Shown here: positions 1 to 7,131 of the stretch, in pieces
How positions within the stretch are numbered: the first letter of the stretch is position 1
Layout: each line of letters opens with the position of its first letter
Assembly: GCA_964484515.1 (NCBI GenBank)
Contig: CAZAGT010000080.1
Location: forward strand, 1-16,819
DNA length: 16,819 nt
Reading direction: 5' to 3'
Source: CAZAGT01 sp964484515
Lineage (GTDB): Bacteria > Desulfobacterota > DSM-4660 > Desulfatiglandales > HGW-15
Made by a program: the position numbers and the translations under genes
Notes under the pieces: model-generated
Database searches by the model: none
What the model saw: only the letters and a program-made list of their open reading frames with translations
What the model was told of the DNA's origin: nothing

Positions 1-2
1 CG

Positions 3-2306
3 GTGAAGTTCGTGAAAGGCCCTCACAAGGGGATCGATATGAGCTGCATGGTGGAGGCCCAGGAGGGCATGGTCGTCTCCACTACGGATGAAGAGGCCGT
101 GCAATTTCGCAAGTACGTTATTGAGTGGCTCATGCTGGATCATCCTCTCGACTGCCCGGTGTGCGATGAGGGCGGGCACTGTCTTCTCCAGGATCAAACG
201 GTCGCGGGAGGTCACGGGGTCCGCCGTTACCTGGGGAAAAAGCGGACCTATCTCGACCAGGACCTTGGGCCCTTTGTCCAGCACGAGATGAATCGATGCA
301 TCCACTGTTATCGCTGCCGGCGCTTTTACCAGGATCTTACGGGGTACCGGGACCTGGGGGTCATGCAAATTGGAAGACGGCAATACTTCGGCCGCTTCCG
401 GAGCGGGCCTCTTGAGAGTCCCTTCTCAGGGAACCTTATCGATATTTGCCCGACCGGCGTTTACACCGACAAGCCGGCCCGATTCAAGGGCCGGCGATGG
501 GATCTTGAGCGGGGTCCTTCTTTGTGTATTCATTGTTCGCTGGGATGCAACACCACGGGTAGCGCCCGGTACCGGGAGATGGTGCGACAGGAAGCCCTCT
601 TCAACAAGGAGGTGAACGGCTATTTCATCTGTGACCGGGGGCGCTTCGGTTTTGACTTCGCGAACCATCCTGAGCGGATCCGAAAGGCGCGGGTGGAAGA
701 CAAGGCGCTCTCGTGGGGGCCGGCCGTCAAGGCGGCAGCGGCGGCCCTCAAACAGATCCAGCGGCAATGGGGCGCCGACTCCATCCTCTGTCTTGGATCG
801 CCGCGCTGCAGCCTGGAGACCCAGGGGGCCCTCAAACGCTTGTGCAGGATGCTGGAGTGGCCTGAACCGAGGTATTTCATCGATCCGTTGGTTGAACAAA
901 AGGTCGCGACGGCGGTACATCGATTCGATCAAGAAGTGGGCGCCTCCCTGAGCCGGGTGGCGGAGGCTGATTTCATTGTAGCGCTCGGAGTTGATCCCCT
1001 CAACGAGGCGCCCATGTTGGCCCTCTCCATGCGGCAGGCCCGGCGGGAGGATGCCACCGTGGTGGTGATGGATCCCAGACCCGTTTCGCTTCCTTTTGAG
1101 TTCTCGCATCTTGCGATCGCGCCCGGGTCGGTTGATCATTTTGCAGGGGCCCTCGTTCGAGAGGCCTTGGCGGATAAGACGCCCGCAGCGCTCCCGGGAA
1201 AGGCCAAACGTTTTTATGCCTCGCTCCCGGCAAGCGACGCGCTGAATCCGGACCTGGCGGAAAAGATCAAAGCCCTCGGCCGAACCCTCGGCGGCAGCAG
1301 AACACCGATGATTATTTGCGGTACCGATCTGACCGAGGAGACCACCGTGGCTTTGGTCTCCGACCTGGCGCATCTCCTTCAAAAGAGAATCGAGGGGACG
1401 CGCCTCTTCTACGTTCTGCCAGGACCCAACGCCTTCGGCGCGGCGTTGATGTCACCGGCCCATCCGCCGCAGTCCGTCCTGGAGCCGATCGAATCGGGGC
1501 GTGTCAAGGCGCTGGTGCTGGTGGAACAGGACCCTTTTTGGCTTTTCCCGGATCATGACCGGCTGGAAAAGGCCCTGGACAAGCTGGAATACTTGCTGGT
1601 CCTGGATTATCTGCCTTCCCGATCGGCCAAGAGAGCCCATGCCGTCTTGCCCACGACAACCCTCTTCGAGCGGACACCCGTCACCTTCGTGAATCAGGAA
1701 GGAAGAGTACAAAAGGTATTCCCCGTCCATCGGGGAGGCACCCCCCTCTCGGAGGTCGGCGAGGGGAAACATCCGCCGCGGACGTTCTTGGATCACGCAC
1801 CCGGCACAGACCCGAGGGCCGCCCACGAGGCGCTCGCGCAACTCTACGCGGCGATCTGCGGGCAAGACGAGACCGTGCTCCTGAAGGATCTTGCGAAGGA
1901 TATGGGCCTTCCTTGCAGCGGGAGTCACCTTCTCCCTCAGAGGCCGTCCGAAGATACGTTTTCTTCCCAAGCGGCGCCGCCCTCTGCCACGAAGGCCGGG
2001 ATCGAACTCTTCCTGGTGGACTGGACCTTCGGCACCGAGCAACTGTCTTGCTCCTCGCGGTTCACGCTGAAAGCTGAAAGCACCCCTTGCTTTCAGATGC
2101 ACCCCGACGATGCGGCCCGGCTCGGGCTTGCCGCGGGCGACCGCATCGCCATCGTTTTGAACGGCGCCGAATTCTCCCTTGAATTAAAGCTTGTCTCATC
2201 GATGGCGGCCGGAGTGATCATTGCTCCCCGGCATCGGCAAATCCATTGGCAAACGCTGAAAGAAGTCCCGTGCATAGTCACGGATCGGCAAATTCATAAA
2301 CGCTGA
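3..2306 (+). CDS. nuoG: NADH-quinone oxidoreductase subunit G, 5'-partial
   Basis: NuoG is the large iron-sulfur subunit of the complex I peripheral arm and carries electrons from the NuoEF side toward NuoI. The reading frame is open to the left edge. Comparison with E. coli NuoG from memory suggests roughly 55 N-terminal residues are missing, including most ligands of the [2Fe-2S] cluster; only the last Cys (residue 15) remains. Visible after that are HxxxCxxCx5C (H47, C51, C54, C60), CxxCxxC...CPTG (C99, C102, C105, C149) and CxxCx3Cx27C (C175, C178, C182, C210). The last is the N7-type cluster site, present in only some NuoG lineages. A vestigial molybdopterin-oxidoreductase-like domain follows to the C terminus. 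The GTG at position 3 is only the first in-frame start codon inside the window, not the true start. The stop lies 10 nt before nuoH. Identification is secure. Confidence 0.96.
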   Translation: MKFVKGPHKGIDMSCMVEAQEGMVVSTTDEEAVQFRKYVIEWLMLDHPLDCPVCDEGGHCLLQDQTVAGGHGVRRYLGKKRTYLDQDLGPFVQHEMNRCIHCYRCRRFYQDLTGYRDLGVMQIGRRQYFGRFRSGPLESPFSGNLIDICPTGVYTDKPARFKGRRWDLERGPSLCIHCSLGCNTTGSARYREMVRQEALFNKEVNGYFICDRGRFGFDFANHPERIRKARVEDKALSWGPAVKAAAAALKQIQRQWGADSILCLGSPRCSLETQGALKRLCRMLEWPEPRYFIDPLVEQKVATAVHRFDQEVGASLSRVAEADFIVALGVDPLNEAPMLALSMRQARREDATVVVMDPRPVSLPFEFSHLAIAPGSVDHFAGALVREALADKTPAALPGKAKRFYASLPASDALNPDLAEKIKALGRTLGGSRTPMIICGTDLTEETTVALVSDLAHLLQKRIEGTRLFYVLPGPNAFGAALMSPAHPPQSVLEPIESGRVKALVLVEQDPFWLFPDHDRLEKALDKLEYLLVLDYLPSRSAKRAHAVLPTTTLFERTPVTFVNQEGRVQKVFPVHRGGTPLSEVGEGKHPPRTFLDHAPGTDPRAAHEALAQLYAAICGQDETVLLKDLAKDMGLPCSGSHLLPQRPSEDTFSSQAAPPSATKAGIELFLVDWTFGTEQLSCSSRFTLKAESTPCFQMHPDDAARLGLAAGDRIAIVLNGAEFSLELKLVSSMAAGVIIAPRHRQIHWQTLKEVPCIVTDRQIHKR

Positions 2307-2316
2307 GGTCCTGCCC

Positions 2317-3309
2317 ATGTCCTTTGTGCTCGGAATCATCCTGTTGCTGGCGAAGCTCGGCCTGGTGCTCGCCGGTCTCCTGCTGGGAGCCGGCTGGCTC
2401 ACCTTCGGGGAGCGACGGCTTCTGGGCTGGATGCAACTCCGGCTGGGACCCAATCGAGCCGGCCCTTGGGGCCTCCTGCAGCCCCTGGCGGATATCGTGA
2501 AACTGTTAACCAAGGAAGATGTCATTCCTGCCGGAGCGGACCGGCTCATCTTTCTGTATGCCCCGGCCGTGATTGCGTTGACGGCCCTGATGGTCTTTGC
2601 GGTGGTGCCCTTCGCGGACACCTTCACCCTCATGGGAGTCAAGATCCCGATGGTCATCAGCGATCTCAACGTGGGGCTGCTCTTTTTCCTGGCCCTCTCG
2701 TCGCTCGGTGTCTACGGCGTGGTCTTGGGCGGCTGGGCCTCCAATTCCAAGTTCAGCCTTCTGGGCGGTATCCGGGCTGCGGCCCAGATGATCAGCTACG
2801 AGCTCTCCCTCGGATTGTCCCTGGTCCCCGTGGTGATGCTGGCGCGATCTTTCAGCCTTGTGGATATCGTCACCGCCCAGGCAAAGGTCCCCTTTATTCT
2901 GATACAGCCCGTGGCTTTCTTGATCTTCTTCACCAGTGCCGTGGCCGAGGTGAAGAGAATTCCCTTTGACCTCCCGGAGGCGGAAAACGAACTGGTGGCC
3001 GGTTACCACACAGAGTACAGCGGCATGCGCTTCGGTCTCTACTTTCTCGGTGAATACGTGACGATGGTGGTCCTGGGTGCCCTGGTCGCAGTCTTCTTCC
3101 TGGGGGGCTGGCGAGGCCCTTTCTTGCCCTCCATCGCCTGGTTTTTCATGAAAGTGGTCGCCATCGTCTTCGTCTTGGTCTGGTTCAGAGCCACCTTTCC
3201 CAGGCTTCGCTATGATCAGCTGATGCACCTGGGGTGGAAGGTCCTGGTGCCGGCGGCCCTCTTGAACATCGTGGCCACCGGCGGCCTGCTGTTGATCATG
3301 AGAGGTTGA
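2317..3309 (+). CDS. nuoH: NADH-quinone oxidoreductase subunit H
   Basis: NuoH is the membrane subunit that builds the quinone-access chamber and couples the peripheral and membrane arms. The 330-residue, multi-helix protein has normal family length. Family landmarks are ERR at 32-34, the loop RLGPNRAGPWG at 42-52, KLLTKED at 62-68, GGIRAAAQMISYEL at 150-163 and the acidic loop EVKRIPFDLPEAENELVAGY at 211-230, followed by HTEYSGM. The C-terminal RATFPRLRYDQLM is at 291-303. The ATG is preceded by GAGG at 2305-2308 with an 8-nt spacer; this Shine-Dalgarno overlaps the nuoG stop, which suggests coupled translation. About 155 nt separate the stop from the nuoI start, unusually long for this operon. 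Confidence 0.97.
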   Translation: MSFVLGIILLLAKLGLVLAGLLLGAGWLTFGERRLLGWMQLRLGPNRAGPWGLLQPLADIVKLLTKEDVIPAGADRLIFLYAPAVIALTALMVFAVVPFADTFTLMGVKIPMVISDLNVGLLFFLALSSLGVYGVVLGGWASNSKFSLLGGIRAAAQMISYELSLGLSLVPVVMLARSFSLVDIVTAQAKVPFILIQPVAFLIFFTSAVAEVKRIPFDLPEAENELVAGYHTEYSGMRFGLYFLGEYVTMVVLGALVAVFFLGGWRGPFLPSIAWFFMKVVAIVFVLVWFRATFPRLRYDQLMHLGWKVLVPAALLNIVATGGLLLIMRG

Positions 3310-3348
3310 GAGAGGCTTTTTGCGAGCGCACGCGGGATCATTTCCGCG

Positions 3349-3419
3349 GGTATCAATTTAGGTTTTTAAACAAGTCAACGAGGATCGTATGCGCGAAAGC
3401 GTTTCAAGAATCTAAAATG
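3349..3419 (+). repeat. dispersed intergenic repeat, copy A
   Basis: This 71-nt core in the nuoH-nuoI spacer matches the reverse complement of 15579-15650. Four substitutions and one 1-nt gap separate the copies, so 67 of 72 aligned positions agree. Weaker similarity continues on both sides. Features shared by the copies are a GGTATCAATT start, a GACGAGGATCGTATGCGC block, a small stem CGC-loop-GCG (loop GAAA here, TAAC in copy B), the block GTTTCAAGAATCTAAAATG, and an inverted repeat just beyond. In both places the repeat points the same way as the gene that follows. A GAGGA-ATG-CGC start here would encode only eight residues before a stop. The function is unknown. Confidence 0.85.
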
Positions 3420-3437
3420 GTACTCCGCGGTACCATT
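3416..3437. other. perfect 8-bp inverted repeat upstream of nuoI
   Basis: AATGGTAC and GTACCATT form a perfect 8-bp stem around a 6-nt loop (TCCGCG), at the downstream end of repeat copy A. There is no following T-tract, so it is not a typical terminator. It lies 27 nt before the preferred nuoI start and could mark an RNA processing site or an operator. It also contains the in-frame ATG at 3417, which argues against that ATG being the true nuoI start. Confidence 0.6.
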
Positions 3438-3464
3438 GTTTTGCAGCAAGGGGGCACAATAGAC

Positions 3465-4028
3465 GTGACAGAGATCAAAAAGAAAGACGGTTACCTTGAA
3501 CAGACGACGGACATCTTCCGGGGATTGGCACGGGGAATGGGTGTGACCTTGTTGCATCTCCTTCGCCGAAAGATCACGGAGCAATATCCGGAAGAGAGAC
3601 GTCCACTCCCGCCTCGCGCGCGGGCCAGGATTGTTCTTACCCGCGACCCGGAAGGTGAAGAGCGATGCGTCGCCTGTTTCCTATGCGCGGCGGCCTGTCC
3701 GGTGAGTTGCATCTCCATGGAGGGGGAAGAGCGCGCCGATGGCCGACGCTGGGCTCGATGGTTCCGCATCAACTTCGCGCGCTGCATTTACTGCGGATTG
3801 TGCGAAGAGGCTTGCCCCACCCTCGCGCTTCAGCTGACCCCCCATTATGAGTTCTCTGATCGGAAGATCCTTAATCTGGTGGCCGAAAAGGAAGATCTCC
3901 TGGTGAATCATGGCGGCAAGAACAAGGAGTACAACTTCTACCGCTACGCAGGGGTGAGCATGGTAGGAGCGAAGGGCACCCACATCAACGAGGACCGGCC
4001 GGTAAACCTAAGGAGCAATCTTCCTTAG
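3465..4028 (+). CDS. nuoI: NADH-quinone oxidoreductase subunit I
   Basis: NuoI is an 8Fe ferredoxin-like subunit holding clusters N6a and N6b, which pass electrons to N2 and quinone. Two full CxxCxxCxxxCP motifs are present: C68, C71, C74, C78 and C107, C110, C113, C117. The segments ARIVLTRDPEGEERCVAC and RINFARCIYCGLCEEACPT are near-identical to the E. coli family, and the C terminus ends in the family-like NLRSNLP. I chose the GTG at 3465 because AAGGGGG (3448-3454) lies 10 nt upstream and the resulting 187 residues match the usual length of about 180. The alternative in-frame ATG at 3417 adds 16 residues, has no good Shine-Dalgarno and sits inside a hairpin. The 155-nt leader contains a dispersed repeat. 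Confidence 0.95.
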   Translation: MTEIKKKDGYLEQTTDIFRGLARGMGVTLLHLLRRKITEQYPEERRPLPPRARARIVLTRDPEGEERCVACFLCAAACPVSCISMEGEERADGRRWARWFRINFARCIYCGLCEEACPTLALQLTPHYEFSDRKILNLVAEKEDLLVNHGGKNKEYNFYRYAGVSMVGAKGTHINEDRPVNLRSNLP

Positions 4029-4152
4029 CAGCTCCTGCCGGATGGACAACGTTTATGAGAGGAAGATCTTTGCAGGCTGCAGAAGAGAAGGCCTCAGGAT
4101 CGGCACCGCATCCGCTCGCGGCTCAACGCCTGCGCACGGGGAGGTTGAAACG

Positions 4153-4665
4153 ATGACCCTCTACGGCGTCATATTCTATCTTCTGGCCGTCGTGCTGATC
4201 GTCTCCACGGCCATGGCCGTCTCGCGCACCCGCCTCGTGCATGCCGTGGTTTACCTCGTCATCTCCTTCTTCACTACGGCCCTGCTCTTTTATCTGTTGG
4301 GAGCACCCTTTATCGCGGCCCTGGAGGTGATCATTTACGCCGGGGCGATCATGGTCATATTTCTTTTCATCATCATGACCCTCAAGGTGGAGGAAGAGCC
4401 AAGGGGGCCGGCAGCTCGTTTTCGGCCCTGGGTGCCCGCCATCGTTCTCAGCGCTCTGACGCTGGTTGTGCTGACGGCACTCATTTGGATGGGATCGGGT
4501 CGTGGCGTTCCGCTCAAGCCGGCTGCGGCCTCTCCCTCGGAATTCGGCGCTTACATCTTTCGCGAGTTCTGGTTTCCGGTGGAAGTGGCCTCCTTCCTGC
4601 TCTTCGTGGCCCTGGTGGGGGCCCTTTACCTGGGGGGAAGCAAGAAAGGATCAAGAAATGAGTGA
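4153..4665 (+). CDS. nuoJ: NADH-quinone oxidoreductase subunit J
   Basis: NuoJ is a small membrane-arm subunit next to NuoK and NuoH, with about five hydrophobic segments. The conserved third-helix segment is visible as EVIIYAGAIMVIFLFIIM, which in the family carries a pi-bulge important for coupling. The ATG at 4153 is preceded by a strong GGGGAGG (4138-4144) with an 8-nt spacer and gives 170 residues, within the family range. The frame is open further upstream, but that extension is polar, unlike NuoJ, and is rejected. The 124-nt gap after nuoI shows no recognisable gene. The stop is 18 nt before nuoK. Confidence 0.95.
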   Translation: MTLYGVIFYLLAVVLIVSTAMAVSRTRLVHAVVYLVISFFTTALLFYLLGAPFIAALEVIIYAGAIMVIFLFIIMTLKVEEEPRGPAARFRPWVPAIVLSALTLVVLTALIWMGSGRGVPLKPAAASPSEFGAYIFREFWFPVEVASFLLFVALVGALYLGGSKKGSRNE

Positions 4666-4683
4666 TCCTGCTCCGGAGGCGTC

Positions 4684-4989
4684 ATGATCGTCCCTTATGG
4701 TCACGTCCTCGTTCTGGCTACAATCCTGTGCCTCATGGGGGCAGCGTGCGCCCTGGCTCGCCGAAATCTCATCATGATCTTCATCGGCGTGGAGATCATG
4801 TTGAACGCCGCCGGAATTGTCTTCGTCGGCGCCTCCCTCAGATGGGGGGCTCTGGCCGGCCAGGGATTCGTCCTCTTTATCATGGCCGTGGCCGCCTCCG
4901 AGGTCGCCGTGGCGCTCGCTTTGATCACGTACGTGCGTCGGCGGACCGGATCGGTTCACGCTGACGATTACAATGTCCTGCGAGGATAA
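4684..4989 (+). CDS. nuoK: NADH-quinone oxidoreductase subunit K
   Basis: NuoK is the MrpC-like three-helix membrane subunit of complex I. The 101-residue length is normal. The two membrane glutamates essential for proton translocation in the family are present at E37 (within IGVEIMLNA) and E73 (within AASEVAVALAL). The ATG follows CGGAGG with a short spacer. The C terminus DDYNVLRG is family-like. A 272-nt gap follows before nuoL. Confidence 0.96.
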   Translation: MIVPYGHVLVLATILCLMGAACALARRNLIMIFIGVEIMLNAAGIVFVGASLRWGALAGQGFVLFIMAVAASEVAVALALITYVRRRTGSVHADDYNVLRG

Positions 4990-5261
4990 GATGATCCCCA
5001 CAATAATCTGGGGGACCGAAACACGTCTTAGCCCCTGGAGGGTAGGACGGTGATCGCCTTTCGGTGTGGCTGGCTCGAGGGCACTGTCTTTTCATGGCGT
5101 ATCCACGGGGGTGGGCGCAGTTCCAGCGCAGGTGGAGACGGTCGGAGGGCGGATGGGTCCTCACCTCCGGCGAGTCCGCCGCAGATCGGTCATCGAGACC
5201 GGTCTCGTCCGGACACGGAGTCCCCTCATCGATCGAACGTGTTCCAAACGAGGAGTACATT
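4990..5261 (+). other. nuoK-nuoL intergenic leader with palindromes
   Basis: This 272-nt interval interrupts an otherwise continuous operon. It is open in the nuoL frame over most of its length, but the translation is Arg/Ser/Gly-rich and unlike any NuoL N terminus, so I regard it as non-coding. It contains a CCCCA/TGGGG hairpin just after nuoK (4996-5000 with 5009-5013), a CGGAGG/CCTCCG pair around 5145-5170 and the palindrome at 5194-5207. No T-tract or obvious sigma-70 promoter was found. It may be an RNA leader, a processing site or simple spacer. Confidence 0.4.
5194..5207. promoter_or_regulatory. perfect 14-bp palindrome upstream of nuoL
   Basis: CGAGACCGGTCTCG is its own reverse complement and lies 54 nt before the nuoL start. 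Such a perfect dyad could be a dimeric-regulator operator or an RNA hairpin, but GC-rich DNA yields palindromes by chance and no partner site was found. Confidence 0.25.
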
Positions 5262-7118
5262 TTGAAGGCGATTCTCTTTCTGTTGATCCTTTTCCCTCTT
5301 GGCGGGGCGGCGTTCAACGGCGTCTTCGGCCGGCTGCTTCCGAGGAGGGTCGTGGAGATTATCGCCTGTGCCGCTCTCGTGAGCAGCCTTTGCATGGCGG
5401 CCGTCGCATGGATCGCGACCGAAGGAGAAACATGCAACGTCGCCTTGTTTCCGTGGTTTGGCGCCGGAGACCTCCATGTTGCGCTGGACATCCACTATGA
5501 CCCTCTCGCGCTGATTATGGCCCTAATGGTGACCTTTGTGGCAGCCATCATTCACCTCTATTCGGTCTCCTTCATGCGGGCGGAGGCGGACTATGTCCGT
5601 TATTTCTGCTACCTGAACCTCTTCGTCTTCTCCATGCTCGTGATCACTCTGGCCGACAACTTGATTTTCGTCTACCTCGGTTGGGAGGGTGTCGGCTTTT
5701 GCTCCTATGCCCTGATCGGCTTCTGGTACAGCGACAAGGCCAAGGCGACGGCGGGCAAGAAGGCATTCATCATGACCAGGCTGGGAGACATCGCCTTCGG
5801 CGTCGCCCTGGCCTATATGTTCGCTCACCTCGGCACCGTTTCTATGACCGCGATCAATGCTCAGGCCTCTTCACTGACCACCGGATCGGCCACCCTCCTC
5901 ACGCTGCTCATTCTCTGGGCGGCAGTGGGCAAGTCTGCACAACTGCCGCTCACCACGTGGCTCCCCGATGCGATGGCAGGGCCGACGCCCGTATCCGCCT
6001 TGATCCATGCCGCCACCATGGTCACGGCCGGTGTGTACCTCCTGATGCGTCTCTTTCCGGTGGTTCAACAGTCTCCCGCAGGAATGCTTACCATTGCCGG
6101 TGTGGGAGCGGTCACGGCCTTTTACTCCGCGCTGTCCGCCCTTGCCCAGCGGGACATCAAGCGTGTGCTGGCCTATTCGACCATCAGCCAGGTCGGATAC
6201 ATGATCCTTGCCGTGGGCGCCGGCGACATCGTGGGAGGGATGTTTCACCTGCTGTCGCATGCCTTTTTCAAGTCCCTCCTCTTTCTGGTCGCCGGGTGTG
6301 TCATTCAGGCCCTGGCCGAAGAACACGATATCTTCAGGATGGGCAACCTACGAAGGCATCTTCCGGGTGTATTCTGGCTGATGCTCGCAGGAGCGCTTTG
6401 CCTCAGCGCTTTTCCCACCCTGGGCGGTTATTTCAGCAAAGACCGCATCCTTCTTTCGACGTTCATCCACCCTGGCGCGATCTACAAGTTTTTTTGGGCC
6501 CTCGCGATGTCGGCAGCCTTCCTGACTGCTCTTTACACATTTCGGATGTTCTTTATCGCTTTTCTGGAGAGACCGGACGGACGAAAGGCCTCCGAGATCC
6601 ATCGGCTCCCCGGATTCATGATGGTGATCCTGATCCCCCTCGCCGTCTTGGCCCTGGGCGACGGCCTGCTCAATCTCCCCGGGGGGATCGGGAAACGATG
6701 GTTGGGCCGTTTTCTTGCTCCCGTGCCCGGAGCGGTGGTGGATTTGAATGCGCCTTTCGACCTGCTTCTTGGCATGGGGATCTTGAGCGCGTCTCTTTCT
6801 CTCAGCGGAATAGCGGTGGCCTATCTGCTTTATCGAAGACCCCGAGAGCCAAAAGAAGAAGGCTGGCATGCCCTTCTGTTTTCCGCCTTTTATCTGGACC
6901 ACGCCTACCGCTATTTGTTCGTCCGGCCCTACCGCTGGGTGGCGCGGTGGCTGTGGCAGGGGGTGGACGAAAAAGGCGTCGACAAAGCCCTCGAGAGTTT
7001 CGGCATCGGCTTTGACGCTGCGAGCGTGGCATTCAGGCTCTGGACAACCGGCAGACTGTCTACCTATCTCAAGGCCTTCCTGGTGGGACTTCTGGGGCTC
7101 CTATGTCTTCTCTGGTAA
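5262..7118 (+). CDS. nuoL: NADH-quinone oxidoreductase subunit L
   Basis: NuoL is the distal antiporter-like proton-pumping subunit with the long lateral helix. The TTG at 5262 is chosen because GAGGAG (5250-5255) lies 6 nt upstream and the product then begins MKAILFLLILFPLGGAAFNG, as NuoL proteins do. Its 618 residues fit the usual ~610-650. Conserved charged residues are E142 (YLGWEGVGFCSYALIGFW), K224 (AVGKSAQLPLTTWLPDAM) and H249 (SALIHAATMVTAGVYL); HAFFKSLLFLVAG and FSKDRIL follow. The C-terminal third contains the expected amphipathic segment and final anchor. The GTG/ATG starts further upstream would add a non-family polar extension. The stop is 13 nt before nuoM. Confidence 0.95.
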   Translation: MKAILFLLILFPLGGAAFNGVFGRLLPRRVVEIIACAALVSSLCMAAVAWIATEGETCNVALFPWFGAGDLHVALDIHYDPLALIMALMVTFVAAIIHLYSVSFMRAEADYVRYFCYLNLFVFSMLVITLADNLIFVYLGWEGVGFCSYALIGFWYSDKAKATAGKKAFIMTRLGDIAFGVALAYMFAHLGTVSMTAINAQASSLTTGSATLLTLLILWAAVGKSAQLPLTTWLPDAMAGPTPVSALIHAATMVTAGVYLLMRLFPVVQQSPAGMLTIAGVGAVTAFYSALSALAQRDIKRVLAYSTISQVGYMILAVGAGDIVGGMFHLLSHAFFKSLLFLVAGCVIQALAEEHDIFRMGNLRRHLPGVFWLMLAGALCLSAFPTLGGYFSKDRILLSTFIHPGAIYKFFWALAMSAAFLTALYTFRMFFIAFLERPDGRKASEIHRLPGFMMVILIPLAVLALGDGLLNLPGGIGKRWLGRFLAPVPGAVVDLNAPFDLLLGMGILSASLSLSGIAVAYLLYRRPREPKEEGWHALLFSAFYLDHAYRYLFVRPYRWVARWLWQGVDEKGVDKALESFGIGFDAASVAFRLWTTGRLSTYLKAFLVGLLGLLCLLW

Positions 7119-7131
7119 AGGAAATACGCGG

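Noticed and set aside
426..1382. A 318-codon ORF antisense to nuoG.
   Set aside because: It is Arg/Gly/His-rich, lacks a Shine-Dalgarno and is fully explained as a shadow of high-GC nuoG codons.
4996..5014. CCCCA/TGGGG hairpin after nuoK as a transcription terminator.
   Set aside because: Only five pairs and no T-tract follows; termination here would also cut off nuoL-N from the operon.
5064..5261. A longer NuoL N terminus starting at 5064.
   Set aside because: The extension is polar and Arg/Ser-rich, unlike any NuoL; GAGGAG correctly places the start at 5262.
5681..7015. A 444-codon + strand ORF overlapping nuoL in another frame.
   Set aside because: It is a Gly/Arg/Ser-rich shadow frame; the nuoL frame carries all conserved motifs.
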